Assembly: GCA_018350325.1 (NCBI GenBank)
Contig: JAEVLN010000019.1
Location: forward strand, 806,001-870,000
Origin: Globodera rostochiensis
Lineage: Eukaryota; Nematoda; Chromadorea; Rhabditida; Heteroderidae
DNA length: 64,000 bases
Direction: 5' to 3'
Under the pieces are notes generated by a model. The model did no database searches and had not been told where the DNA came from. It saw only the letters and a list, made by a program, of their open reading frames with translations. A program made the translations under genes and the position numbers. Positions 23,770 through 33,982 of the stretch are shown piece by piece (the first letter of the stretch is position 1; every line of letters starts with the position of its first letter).

Positions 23770-24210
23770 TCGCCCCCCCCCCCAAAGCCCCCCCCCCAAA
23801 GCCCCCCCCCAAAGCCCCCCCCCCCAAAGCCCCCTCCCAAAGCCCCCCCCCCAAAGCCCCCCCCCCCAAAGCCCCCCCCCCCCAAAGCCCCCCCCAAAGC
23901 CCCCCCCCCCAAAGCCCCCCCCCCAAAGCCCCCCCCCCAAAGCCCCCCCCCAAAGCCCCCCCCCCCAAAGCCCCCTCCCAAAGCCCCCCCCCCCAAAGCC
24001 CCCCCCCCCAAAGCCCCCCCCCCCAAAGCCCCCCCCAAAGCCCCCCCCCAAAGCCCCCCCCCCAAAGCCCCCCCCCCAAAGCCCCCCCCCCAAAGCCCCC
24101 CCCCCAAAGCCCCCTCCCAAAGCCCCCCCCCCAAAGCCCCCCCCCAAAGCCCCCCCCCCCCAAAGCCCCCCCCAAAGCCCCCCCCCCAAAGCCCCCCCCC
24201 CCCCAAAGCC
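23770..24210. repeat. (C)7-11 AAAG microsatellite array
   Basis: More than 30 tandem units of a cytosine run followed by AAAG, 11-14 bases each, interrupted only by a few CCCCTCCC units. The other strand reads CTTT plus a long G run, ideal for G-quadruplexes. It ends about 165 bases before the start codon of the cystine-knot gene. The long Pro/Lys and Gly-rich open frames here are artefacts of composition. Confidence 0.97.
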
Positions 24211-24373
24211 CGTCGTCCGCTCAATTCGTTTGTTTGTCCTTTTTTTTCCTTTAATTTGCTCTCTCAATTATTGTATTATTAATTATTATTGTCTTTTCAT
24301 CGCTTTTTTTTTCGCCATTTTCAACTAAATCATTGGGCCATAAACAAAGTTGCGCATATTTTGCTGTTGGGAA

Positions 24374-27300
24374 ATGACAAATCCATGGACAATCGGCACA
24401 AACGAAATGCCAAAAAGCAAAAATTGCCACAAAAGACGTCGTTGGAGGGACGTGTTCTGGCTGAGTCCGGTGAACCAATTGCTGTGGCACGTCCATCGCT
24501 CGTCCTCCATCCTTTTCTGTGTGCTCGTCTCCCTCAATATGCTCGCCGGTGTGCGGCCGTTCACGCGACAAAATGAAATTGTAAAGCAATGGAAAAAATG
24601 GCATTAATCATAAAAAACAAATTCAATTTCAGAGTTGGCTCAACAACAACAACAGAACGACGTCTTTATCAAACAGTACAGGCAGCAGCAGCAACAACGG
24701 CAGCAGCGTCTTTTCAACCGCCGACGAAGACGAATTAACGCGGGAAATTCTGGCACTGTTCGAATATGACGAGAAATTGGCTAGCAGTTCAGCAGAGGAC
24801 GCAGAAAATAATTTGACAACGACCGGAGACGACGGCGACCCGTCGAATGGCACAACAAATGGTGAGGAGAGGGAAAAGCAATTGTTACGGCACGGCACGA
24901 TTTGTTGTTCCAGTTAATTCGACCGCCGCCAACTCGCCATTCGAACTGCTGCAGTTCAGCATCGATCCGCCTTCTGATCAATGTAAAAGATTCGATTTTT
25001 ATGCTTTCCAAAGAATAAATTATATAACCGAAATTTGGCGACTGAAATTGATCATTTTGAATTGTTTCTGAAGCCGTTTCAATGAATTTGACCGGCGATT
25101 GGATGACCGGTGGCGGAAGAAATGGCAATTCAGTCGAAAGTGGGCAATCCGAACAGCTTCAAAATGGTCTAAACATGGACACAACAAATGCAACGCCAAC
25201 AACAGCAGCAGCAGCAATAACAACAACTTCAAGCAGTGAAAATGCCTCTGCCCTCGGCAACATTTCGTCCTCGTCGACAGAAAGAGAGTTGGAAACGGAG
25301 ACAACCGAATCGACGACGACGACGCCGCCATCATTATCGACAGGGCCATCTCCAACTTTGGGAACTGACGAGAACAGAACAACTGAAGAAGGAATTGGTG
25401 GAAGGGACGTTAGCTTCACACGAGGGGAAGCAGTTCAGGCCTTGGAAGATGGACACAAAAATGGGAAGGCTGAGGGGGAGGACGACAACTTTTCAGCAGA
25501 AAGTAAGTGAAGTTTCCATCTTCCAGGCCATCCCACAAATCGAGAGTCTCGGCTCCTTTTAGTCGAGTCGATTCGGACTTCGTTTTTTTTCGACACTCAA
25601 ACGACTCCCTCCCCGCCAATTTCCCGGGCAAACGACGCCATTCCGTCCGATGCTTTTCTGACAATGGGAAATGATGTCATTTCGGCATTTTCTTCAATTC
25701 CCAACGTCGCCAAAATCAACGAAAATGCACCGATTGAAAATTCGACAGAATTTGACGCCGAATTATTAAACAGAACAATCGCCAGGGAATTGGCGGCCTC
25801 CACGACTTTACAAAGCATCGAAGCGCAAAATGAAAATATTAATAATAATGCACCGTCAACAAATGCCGTTAAATCGAATATTTCTTCTGAATTTGATGTG
25901 GAAGAAGCGGCGGAAGTGTCGGCAACGCCCACGGCGCCATCGACAACGGCTGCAACGGACAATGCCGTCGTTGCTGAGGGTGCTAATCGCGTTGAGGAAA
26001 TGAATGTGGCGGCCGGGGAGGGCGTCAAGGAGGCGTTGGAGGAGCTGAAGCGGAGTGTCGAACGCAAAATGCGAATTGGGGACGTGGAATGTGAGGGGGG
26101 GGGGGAATATGGGGGGGGGGAGGGGAGGGGGGAATGTGATGGGGGGGGGGAATATGGGGGGGGAGGGGAGGGGGGGAATGTGATGGGGGGGGGGAATATG
26201 GGGGGGGGAGGGGAGGGGGGAATGTGATGGGGGGGGGAATATGGGGGGGGGAGGGGAGGGGGGAATGTGATGGGGGGGGGGAATATGGGGGGGGGGAGAG
26301 GGGGGGGGGAATCTGAGGGGGGGGGGGAATGTGAGGGGAGGGAGGGGGGGGGAATCTGAGGGGGGGGGAGGGGAGGGGGGGAATGTGATGGGGGGGGGGG
26401 AATATGGGGGGGGGGGGAGGGGAGGGGGGAATGTGATGGGGGGGGAATATGGGGGGGGGAGAGGGGGGGGGAATGTGAGGGGGGGGGGGAATGTGAGGGG
26501 AGGGAGGGGGGGGGGAATCTGAGGGGGGGGGAGGGGAGGGGGGGAATGTGATGGGGGGGGGGGAATATGGGGGGGGGGAGAGAGGGGGGGGGGGAATGTG
26601 AGGGGGGGGGATATATATGGGGGGGGGAGGGGGAAGGGAATGTGAGGGGGGGGGGGGGGGTGGAGGGGGGGGAGGGGAATGTGAGGGGGGGGGGTGGAGG
26701 GGGGGGGGAGGGGAATGTGATGGGGGGGGGGGAATATGGGGGGGGGAGGGGAGGGGGGAATGTGATGGGGGGGGGAATATGGGGGGGAGGGGAGGGGAGG
26801 GGGGAATGTGATGGGGGGGGGGAATATGGGGGGAGGGGAGGGGAGGGGGGAATGTGATGGGGGGGGGGAATATGGGGGGGGGGAGAGAGGGGGGGGGGAA
26901 TGTGAGGGGGGGGGGATATGGGGGGGGGAGGGGGAAGGGAATGTGAGGGGGGGGTGGAGGGGGGGGGGAGGGGAATGTGAGGGGGGGGGGTGGAGGGGGG
27001 GGAGGGGAATGTGATGGGGGGGGGGGAATATGGGGGGGGGAGGGGAGGGGGGAATGTGATGGGGGGGGGGGGAATATGGGGGGGGGAGGGGAGGGGAGGG
27101 GGGAATGTGATGGGGGGGGAATATGGGGGGGAGGGGAGGGGGGAATGTGATGGGGGGGGGGGAGAGAGGGGGGGGGGAATGTGAGGGGGGGGGGGGGATA
27201 TGGGGGGGGAGGGGAGGGGGGAATGTGATGGGGGGGGGAATATGGGGGGGGGGAGAGGGGGGGGGGGAATGTGAGGGGGGGGGGGAATATGGGGGGGGGG

Positions 27301-29735
27301 GAGAGGGGGGGGAATGTGAGGGGGGGGGAATGTGAGGGGAGGGAGGGGGGGGGGGAATCTGAGGGGGGGGGAGGGGAGGGGGGGAATGTGATGGGGGGAA
27401 TATGGGGGGGGGGAGAGAGGGGGGGGAATGTGAGGGGGGGGGGGATATATATGGGGGGGGAAGGGGGAAGGGAATGTGAGGGGGGGGGGTGGAGGGGGGG
27501 GGGGATATGGGGGGGAGGGGGAGGGGGGGGGGAGGGGAATATGAGGGGGGGGGGGAATGTGATGGAGGGGGGGGGAATATGGGGGGGGGGGAGAGGGGGG
27601 GGGTGGATTTTCTATAAATTTAATTCAAATTTACCCGCATAATCGGAGCTTGATTTGCAGTTGTTGAACTCAGTGAATACCGGCAGCATCTGAGACAAAT
27701 TCTGACGGACGTCGAGTCCGTTTTGTCCAAATGGCCCAGCCAAGTCGCGCACTTCTCGGACATTCCCAAGTCCAGACGGTCGGTGCCTTTCGGATTTCGT
27801 TTTGCCCGGCACGCCCTCCCCCCCCTCCCCCCGTTCAGCTTTATCTCCATTTCGGCGTCAATGCCTGATCGCAATTCGGGCTTGTTTATCGCGCGCAAAA
27901 ATGCGATTTTGGCTTCGGTGTCCTCCAATTTTGATGAAATTCGCAAAAGTCCAAGCAAATTGGGGACGACGACGGCCACCACAGCCAAATTGGCCCAACA
28001 AATATCGACGGCATCGACGCCACTTTCCACGGCGACACATCCGACGACGGCACAGCCGACTTCGACGACAAATCCAACGGGGGAAACGACGACGGCGATG
28101 AGAACAGAAGCGCCCCACACAGAAACGGGAAAGGGTTGGTGAACACCATAATGGAAATTCAACAAATTCAAGCAGTTCGACCCTCCGAGTCGCTGGTGCC
28201 GCCGAATGCCCGTCCGACCAGTTCGGGGTCGGATTCTGACGAGCGCCCGTCGAACAACCCGAGGAAGAGCGGGTTGTTCAGGGTCGAACACTTTTCCTCC
28301 AAATATTTCTCATTGAATCCGTTGGTCCGTTAAACATTTCTTTATATTAATCACTAAATTAATTTAGCGAAATAACAGTTTGGATCACTGCAAACATTTG
28401 GCCCAGGACGATTTGGTGCGCGAATTGAAGCAAAAGGGCACGTACAACCCGGAATTGATGGCCTGGGCAAGTGCCGCTTCAACAAACACTGATCAAAAGC
28501 ATTAATTAATTTTCAATGCTTTTAGGATGTTAGCGGAGTGTTCCGTTTCCTCGACAAAACCATCACCGATCAATACGAAGTTGGCATTGGCATTTTGTTT
28601 ACTTAAGAGCGTTTTGAATGCCCATTTAAGCGCCAATCCAAACCGCCAAAATCGAATGATCAGGCGGTAAAAAGAAATGTGGAGGCGTTGGAACGGTTGC
28701 TGAGTGAGCTGAATTTGCGATGTGTAAGAGAAAATTGGAATTGAATAATAATTATTGTGCATTATTTTTATTTCTGGAGGATGTGCGGTCCCCGGAGGTG
28801 CTGTCGCGTCTCGGCAACTTGACAATGCAAGAATGAATAAGTTTCCCCTCCGGGGATTTTGACTTCCCTTCCCTTTGTTTAGGAACGAATCGAAACGATC
28901 GATCATTTCGCCGTCATTGAGACATCAGCAAAAGGCGGGAGAGAATTTTTTTGTCGATTTTTCTGCCAATTTTTAGTGCCTTTCTTTTTGCAGGAGGATC
29001 AGTTGTTGCGCCACAAACGCAACTCCGTACTGGCCGAACAGCTCGTCCACCAAAGGCTGAGAGCGTACGACGAACCGCCGGGTCGAACAGTTCGGACACG
29101 GAGCAAAAAGCAGAAAATAATCGGTAAATAAAACAACGAGGACATTGGGACAAAATGCCAAACAATTTGAGGCGATGTCCATGCCGTGCCGTTCGGTTGC
29201 GACAAACGCGGGGATTCGGAAGTGATTACGGCACTTAATGTCCGTGCCACACAACCAAAAGCTTATTAATTAAGGACGGCTATTTGCGTTTGTGCGGCGC
29301 CTGCCAGGCGATTCGCAAATTGCCGGATGAATTCTTCCCGCCGTTCATCAACGAAGTCGTGTGCGACGAGGACAAGGCGTGCCTTTACTTTTACGACTAC
29401 CGTAAGAAATTGCCTACAAAATTTGACAGTCAAAAAGAAAGGCAAAAAACCATTTTAGCCCACGGGAAATGCAAGCAAAAGCATATGAATTTCGTTGTGC
29501 TTAAAAATGTCGGCACTCCGTAAGTTAATAAAGCAAAGCAAAAAGGAAATAAAATAATTATGCCTTAAGGTTATGCCAAATTTGGGAGAAGTTCAATTTA
29601 AATGTGAGGTGCGCGGAAGGGAAAGTTTAATTATTAATTAACAAAATAATTAATTAATTAATTAATCGAAACGCCTCCAGGGTCAGCTGCGAGTGCTTTG
29701 TGGATGAAATGTCTTTCTTCAGCAAATATGTTTAA
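24374..29735 (+). CDS. secreted precursor with C-terminal noggin/trunk-like cystine-knot domain
   Basis: Eighteen exons join in phase to 970 residues: 24374-24580, 24633-24861, 24914-24982, 25074-25502, 25563-26090, 27661-28134, 28173-28324, 28368-28466, 28526-28579, 28631-28723, 28780-28826, 28883-28952, 28994-29123, 29172-29221, 29275-29401, 29459-29519, 29570-29608, 29681-29735. A basic N-terminus precedes a hydrophobic signal ([18 protein letters not shown]). A Ser/Thr/Asn-rich, mucin-like pro-region of about 500 residues follows, then charged helical segments, a basic furin-type site ([11 protein letters not shown]), and a Cys-rich domain: [48 protein letters not shown] and SCECFVDE. The order FP-C-C-C-V-VL-C-W-CxC parallels noggin and trunk/PTTH knots, so it is probably a secreted signalling ligand or antagonist. 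Two introns use GC donors (28467, 28827). The first ATG (24374) is chosen; 24407 is an alternative. Confidence 0.72.
26091..27605 (+). repeat. 1.5-kb G-rich array of GGAATGTGAGG / GGAATATGG units in an intron
   Basis: It starts exactly at the donor of intron 5 of the cystine-knot gene (GGAAT|GTGAGG) and runs almost to its acceptor at 27660. Units alternate long G runs with AATGTGAGG (about 16 copies), AATGTGATGG and AATATGG. Larger blocks, such as those with ATATATGG and GTGGAGG, are themselves repeated. G-quadruplex potential is extreme, and assembly length may be unreliable. Confidence 0.97.
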
Positions 29736-30824
29736 TTAATTATGTTGTAAATATCTCTTAATTGATTTTTGCTAATATTAATGATTAAATTCATTCTCTG
29801 CAGCAGCGATTAGTCCGTTTATGGGAAAAGCGTTTCCCCGCTGGCCCTAAAAACAAATTAATTAGTCTTCTCGACACTAATTAAAGAAACTTCCAAATTC
29901 CTTTTTTGGTCGTAACTCAAGGAAATGCCAATTATGGCGCTTTATGCCAGAAAACATTTCTTCGAAATGATTAAATACAAATTATTAATTCGTAAAAGTC
30001 GCCACAGCGCCGGAGGGTTGCCCCACTGAAAGGGCGATTAATCCGATCGATTCCTCGTTTTTGAATGAGTTGTTTTTGTTGTACAATTTTCACTAACATA
30101 AGAGGAGAACAAACAAGCCAACAAATTATTATTATTATGGCAAATCATTCAAAAATGGAACCTCCCCAGGTGCTAATTAACACTAATTGTATAAACCATC
30201 AGCCCCAAAGGCAATTTTCGACTTAAAGCGATGGGTTGGGGTGATAACGCCGCAACGGCAACACAACCAACCGGCGGCCGGCGCTGCTGCTGATAACAAA
30301 CAGAACGCTGTTAAAGCAATTAAATAAATAAACGCCCGCCCAATTAATTCATTAATTGACTTTGCCTACGCAAAAGTGGCGCGAGTCCCGGAAAACGGAA
30401 GCCACGGACTTTCATTTGCCAAGACCGGTTTTTTTGGTCATAACATTAATTTGCGGGTGGCCGGCCTTTCTTTAGTAAATAACACTCTGAAGAATCGATG
30501 TTCAAATGCATAAACATTTAGAGAAAAGAAATTTGCCCATTTTTGGTATTTGTCGCATATTCCCAATATTTGGGGCAATGTTTTTATATTGGCATTTCGT
30601 ACAAAAATGGGCACGGCTGAATTTATGAATCGATATAAAAGAGCATCCGTCGCTCGAGGGGACGAATGTATGCTGGGGTGGGTGACCGACCACCAACTCT
30701 TTTCAAATTCGCAAATTTTAAAAGTTAGCCCCCCCCCCCCCTCCAATTTGAAGGAGTTCAGTCAACCAATTTGCTTATTTTATTATTTTCACAAAGTCTC
30801 TTTTTATTATTTACTGTTTTCGGG
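29736..30824. other. intergenic, AT-rich
   Basis: Between two plus-strand genes. It contains poly-C at 30728-30741 and a short ATTAATTA-rich stretch. No supported gene; it presumably holds the promoter of the phosphate transporter. Confidence 0.5.
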
Positions 30825-33724
30825 ATGGACACCGGCACGGCTTCAGCTGACGGCGCTTCTCTGCTTTCTTTTCAGGCAAAACTTCCTTAGCATAAGCGGC
30901 AAAATGAAAGAAGCTTCTTCTCCCCCCCCCAGGCGACGCACCTTTGGGCCCTCATCGTCGCCTTCCATCTTTCCTTTATATTCGCTTTTGTAATGGGTGC
31001 CAACGAAGTGTCCAACGGTCGGCAAATGTTTGGCATAAAATTCCAAAATGAAATTTATTCGTTAAGCTTTTGCCACTTCCGTATGTTCCGGAGCGATAAA
31101 ACTGCGCGTGGCTTACGTTTTGGCGACCGTTGTGGAAAGTGCGGGTGCAATATTGCTGGGTGGGTTTTGCGGAGTCTTAAAAATATTTAAATTCCAATTG
31201 TCAGGTTACAAAGTGATTTAAATTCCAATTGTCAGGCTACAAAATGATTTAAATTCCAATTGTCAGGTTACAAAGTGATTTAAATTCCAATTGTCAGGTT
31301 ACAAAATGATTTAAATTCCAATTGTCAGGCTACAAAATGATTTAAATTCCAATTGTCAGGTTACAAAATGATTTAAATTCCAATTGTCAGGCTACAAAAT
31401 GATTTAAATTCCAATTGTCAGGTTACAAAATGATTTAAATTCCAATTGTCAGGCTACAAAATGATTTAAATTCCAATTGTCAGGTTACAAAATGATTTAA
31501 ATTCCAATTGTCAGGTTACAAAATGATTTAAATTCCAATTGTCAGGCTACAAAAATATTTAAATTCCAATTGTCAGGTTACAAAGTGATTTAAATTCCAA
31601 TTGTCAGGCTACAAAATGATTTAAATTCCAATTGTCAGGTTACAAAGTGATTTAAATTCCAATTGTCAGGTTACAAAATGATTTAAATTCCAATTGTCAG
31701 GTTACAAAGTGATTTAAATTCCAATTGTCAGGTTACAAAATGATTTAAATTCCAATTGTCAGGCTACAAAATGATTTAAATTCCAATTGTCAGGTTACAA
31801 AATGATTTAAATTCCAATTGTCAGGCTACAAAATGATTTAAATTCCAATTGTCAGGTTACAAAATGATTTAAATTCCAATTGTCAGGCTACAAAATGATT
31901 TAAATTCCAATTGTCAGGTTACAAAATGATTTAAATTCCAATTGTCAGGTTACAAAGTGATTTAAATTCCAATTGTCAGGCTACAAAGTGCTGGAGACGC
32001 TCCGTTTCAAAGTGATCGACTTGGACATGTACGTGAACACTCCGAACGAACTGTTGCTGGGCCAAGTGGCCATAATGGCGGGTCTGCCGGCTGAGTGACG
32101 GCATTTTGCACTTACAAAGTTAGGGGGTCCCCCCAATCTTTTTGCGCTTCAGGGGCTGCCCTGTGGATGATTTTCGCCACTTCCTTCCGACTGCCCGTCT
32201 CCTCTACGCACAGTCACATCGGCGGCATCATCGGCTTCTCGTTGGTAATGCGCGGCACAGCCGGACTTCACATGCACAATGTGATCAACATCGTCATTTC
32301 GTGGATTGTGTCGCCGGTAAATGCCAAAAGTGCGCGCCGTGATTAAAATTTAAAATGTTTTTTAGATACTTTCTGGCATAATCTCCGCCGTTCTCTATGT
32401 GCTCTTCGACATTGCCGTCCTTCGACGGGTTTAGTCGCTTATTGGCACGTTTTGGGGGGCAGTTTAACACTCTTTCAGAAAGACCCAGTGAAAAGTGCCT
32501 TCATTTCCATGCCAATCTTTTATTTCGCCGTTCTCAGCTTCATCACATTTATGGTCATATTTCGTGGCTCAAAATGTGCGTTTGAGGGGACAAATCGTTT
32601 TTTGATTTCGTATTTTTTTGTTGCAGGGATTGGCTTTGACAAAACGACGTTTTGGCCCGCGCTTTTGATTAGTGTTGCCGTTGGTGCCGTCAGCGCTCTG
32701 ATGTTCCAATTCGTTGTGCGTCGCTTTCTGCTAAAATGGCTTAAAAATGCGTCAACGAGAAGTTCTAATTCCAACAACAACAACAGCGACGGTTCGCTCG
32801 CTCGCCTTGAAAAGGCATAATTATCCCTAATTTGTTTCTTTTTGCAGAACTTCATGCCGCCGCCGCCGGTGGTGGGACGTCTTCAGTCCGTCCGCATTTA
32901 TCGCCGCAAGGGAATAGAAATGTTATTGAGGAGCCGCCGCCCCCGCCGGCGCCGCATTCGAATAAACAGACGAAAATCGATTTCAACCCCCCGGGGCTGC
33001 TCAAACGCATTTTGCCGGACCCAAAACGCACAAACAACTCGCAGACACTGCGGCTGTTCAGCGCCGTCCAAGTGTTCACCGGCTGCTTCACCGGATTCTC
33101 GCACGGCTCCAAGGACATTCCAAACACAATCGCCCCTCTGGTCAGAGGAAGCCATCGTCCAAATTGATTAGCATTAGCATTTCCAAGTCCAGGCCACCCT
33201 CCTCTTCGTATACAACAATGTACACGTGCCGAAACCGCAAGAAACGCCGTTGTGGATTCTGTTCTACGGCTCTTTAGGCACCTGCGTGGGCTTCTGGATG
33301 CTCGGCCATCGCGTGATCCGTACGGTAGGGCAAGAGCTGACCGAGATCAATCCCTTCTGCGGCTTTTGCGTTGAACTCGGCGCCGCCATCACTGTGGTGA
33401 TCGCCAGCAAAATTGGCATACCAATCTCAATGACACTTTGCATCGTAAGTACGGAACGTGCCACACAATTAGGGGGATCGGGACGGAATTGAGTCGAACC
33501 CACTAATCACTTTGGGGGGAAAGATTACCCCCCCCCCCTGCCCCCTCCTCAACTTCCACTTCTTCAAGGTTGGCAGTGTCGTCTCTGTGGGGGCCGTGCG
33601 GGGGTCCGTGCCCGTCAATTGGCCCCTCTTTCGGAATGTGTTCATCGCCTGGGTGGTCACTTTCCCCCTGTCCGGCGTTTTCTCCGCTGCTGCGATGTTT
33701 TTGCTCAAAACATTTTTTCTATAA
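30825..33724 (+). CDS. PiT-family (SLC20) sodium-dependent phosphate transporter
   Basis: Eleven phase-consistent exons (30825-30875, 30933-31017, 31067-31159, 31980-32081, 32153-32316, 32366-32428, 32479-32575, 32627-32791, 32848-33140, 33193-33444, 33569-33724) give 506 residues, the usual size for nematode PiT proteins (C. elegans pitr family). It is a plasma-membrane phosphate importer. Landmarks are the first PiT signature ([10 protein letters not shown]), [20 protein letters not shown], the conserved [28 protein letters not shown], a polar intracellular loop with Asn and Pro runs, the second signature ([15 protein letters not shown]) and the final [17 protein letters not shown]. Intron 1 uses a GC donor (CAG|GCAAAA), and intron 3 holds a 31-bp minisatellite. 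Both signatures depart from the canonical GANDVAN and HGGNDVSN forms. It ends tail-to-tail with the PGAP1 gene, 258 bases away. Confidence 0.92.
31180..31984 (+). repeat. 31-bp minisatellite carrying the 3' splice acceptor
   Basis: The unit is ATTTAAATTCCAATTGTCAG followed by G(T/C)TACAAA(A/G)TG. TCAGG occurs at 31201 and every 31 bases to 31976, 26 times with no indel. The final TCAG|GCTACAAAGTG is the true acceptor of PiT exon 4. Units differ only at T/C and A/G positions plus one AAAAATATT variant shared with the sequence before the first copy. Confidence 0.98.
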
Positions 33725-33982
33725 GCAGCCCAATTAAAAGTTCATTAATTGGGAATTCGATGGGGCGGGGGGGGGGTATTTTACGGTAATTTGTGTTAAG
33801 AATGACTGAACTTTCGGCTTTTTGTCTTTCTCGCCCCCAGGGCTATGGGAATAGCGCAACAACAAAGTCAAGCAGCACATTTAAATATAGCCGTTTTTCA
33901 AAACGGATGATATGTTTTATTTGTAAATAATGACAAGCGATGGAATGGACAAAACAAAAACAATAATTTCGCCGGAAGGGCT
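33725..33982. other. short convergent intergenic region
   Basis: Holds the 3' ends of the phosphate transporter and PGAP1 genes. A G run lies at 33765-33776 and AT-rich sequence follows. Confidence 0.5.

Noticed and set aside
23614..24282. Long Pro/Lys-rich and Gly-rich open frames on both strands
   Set aside because: They are translations of a C-run/AAAG microsatellite that contains no stop trinucleotide in any frame; no start context, splice sites or non-repetitive flank supports a protein.
26100..27640. Series of Gly/Glu-rich open frames
   Set aside because: They come from the G-rich intronic array; the exons on both sides join in phase across it.
31180..31984. CRISPR-like regular 31-bp repeats
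   Set aside because: Units abut directly with no spacers, lie in a eukaryotic intron, and contain the intron's own acceptor.
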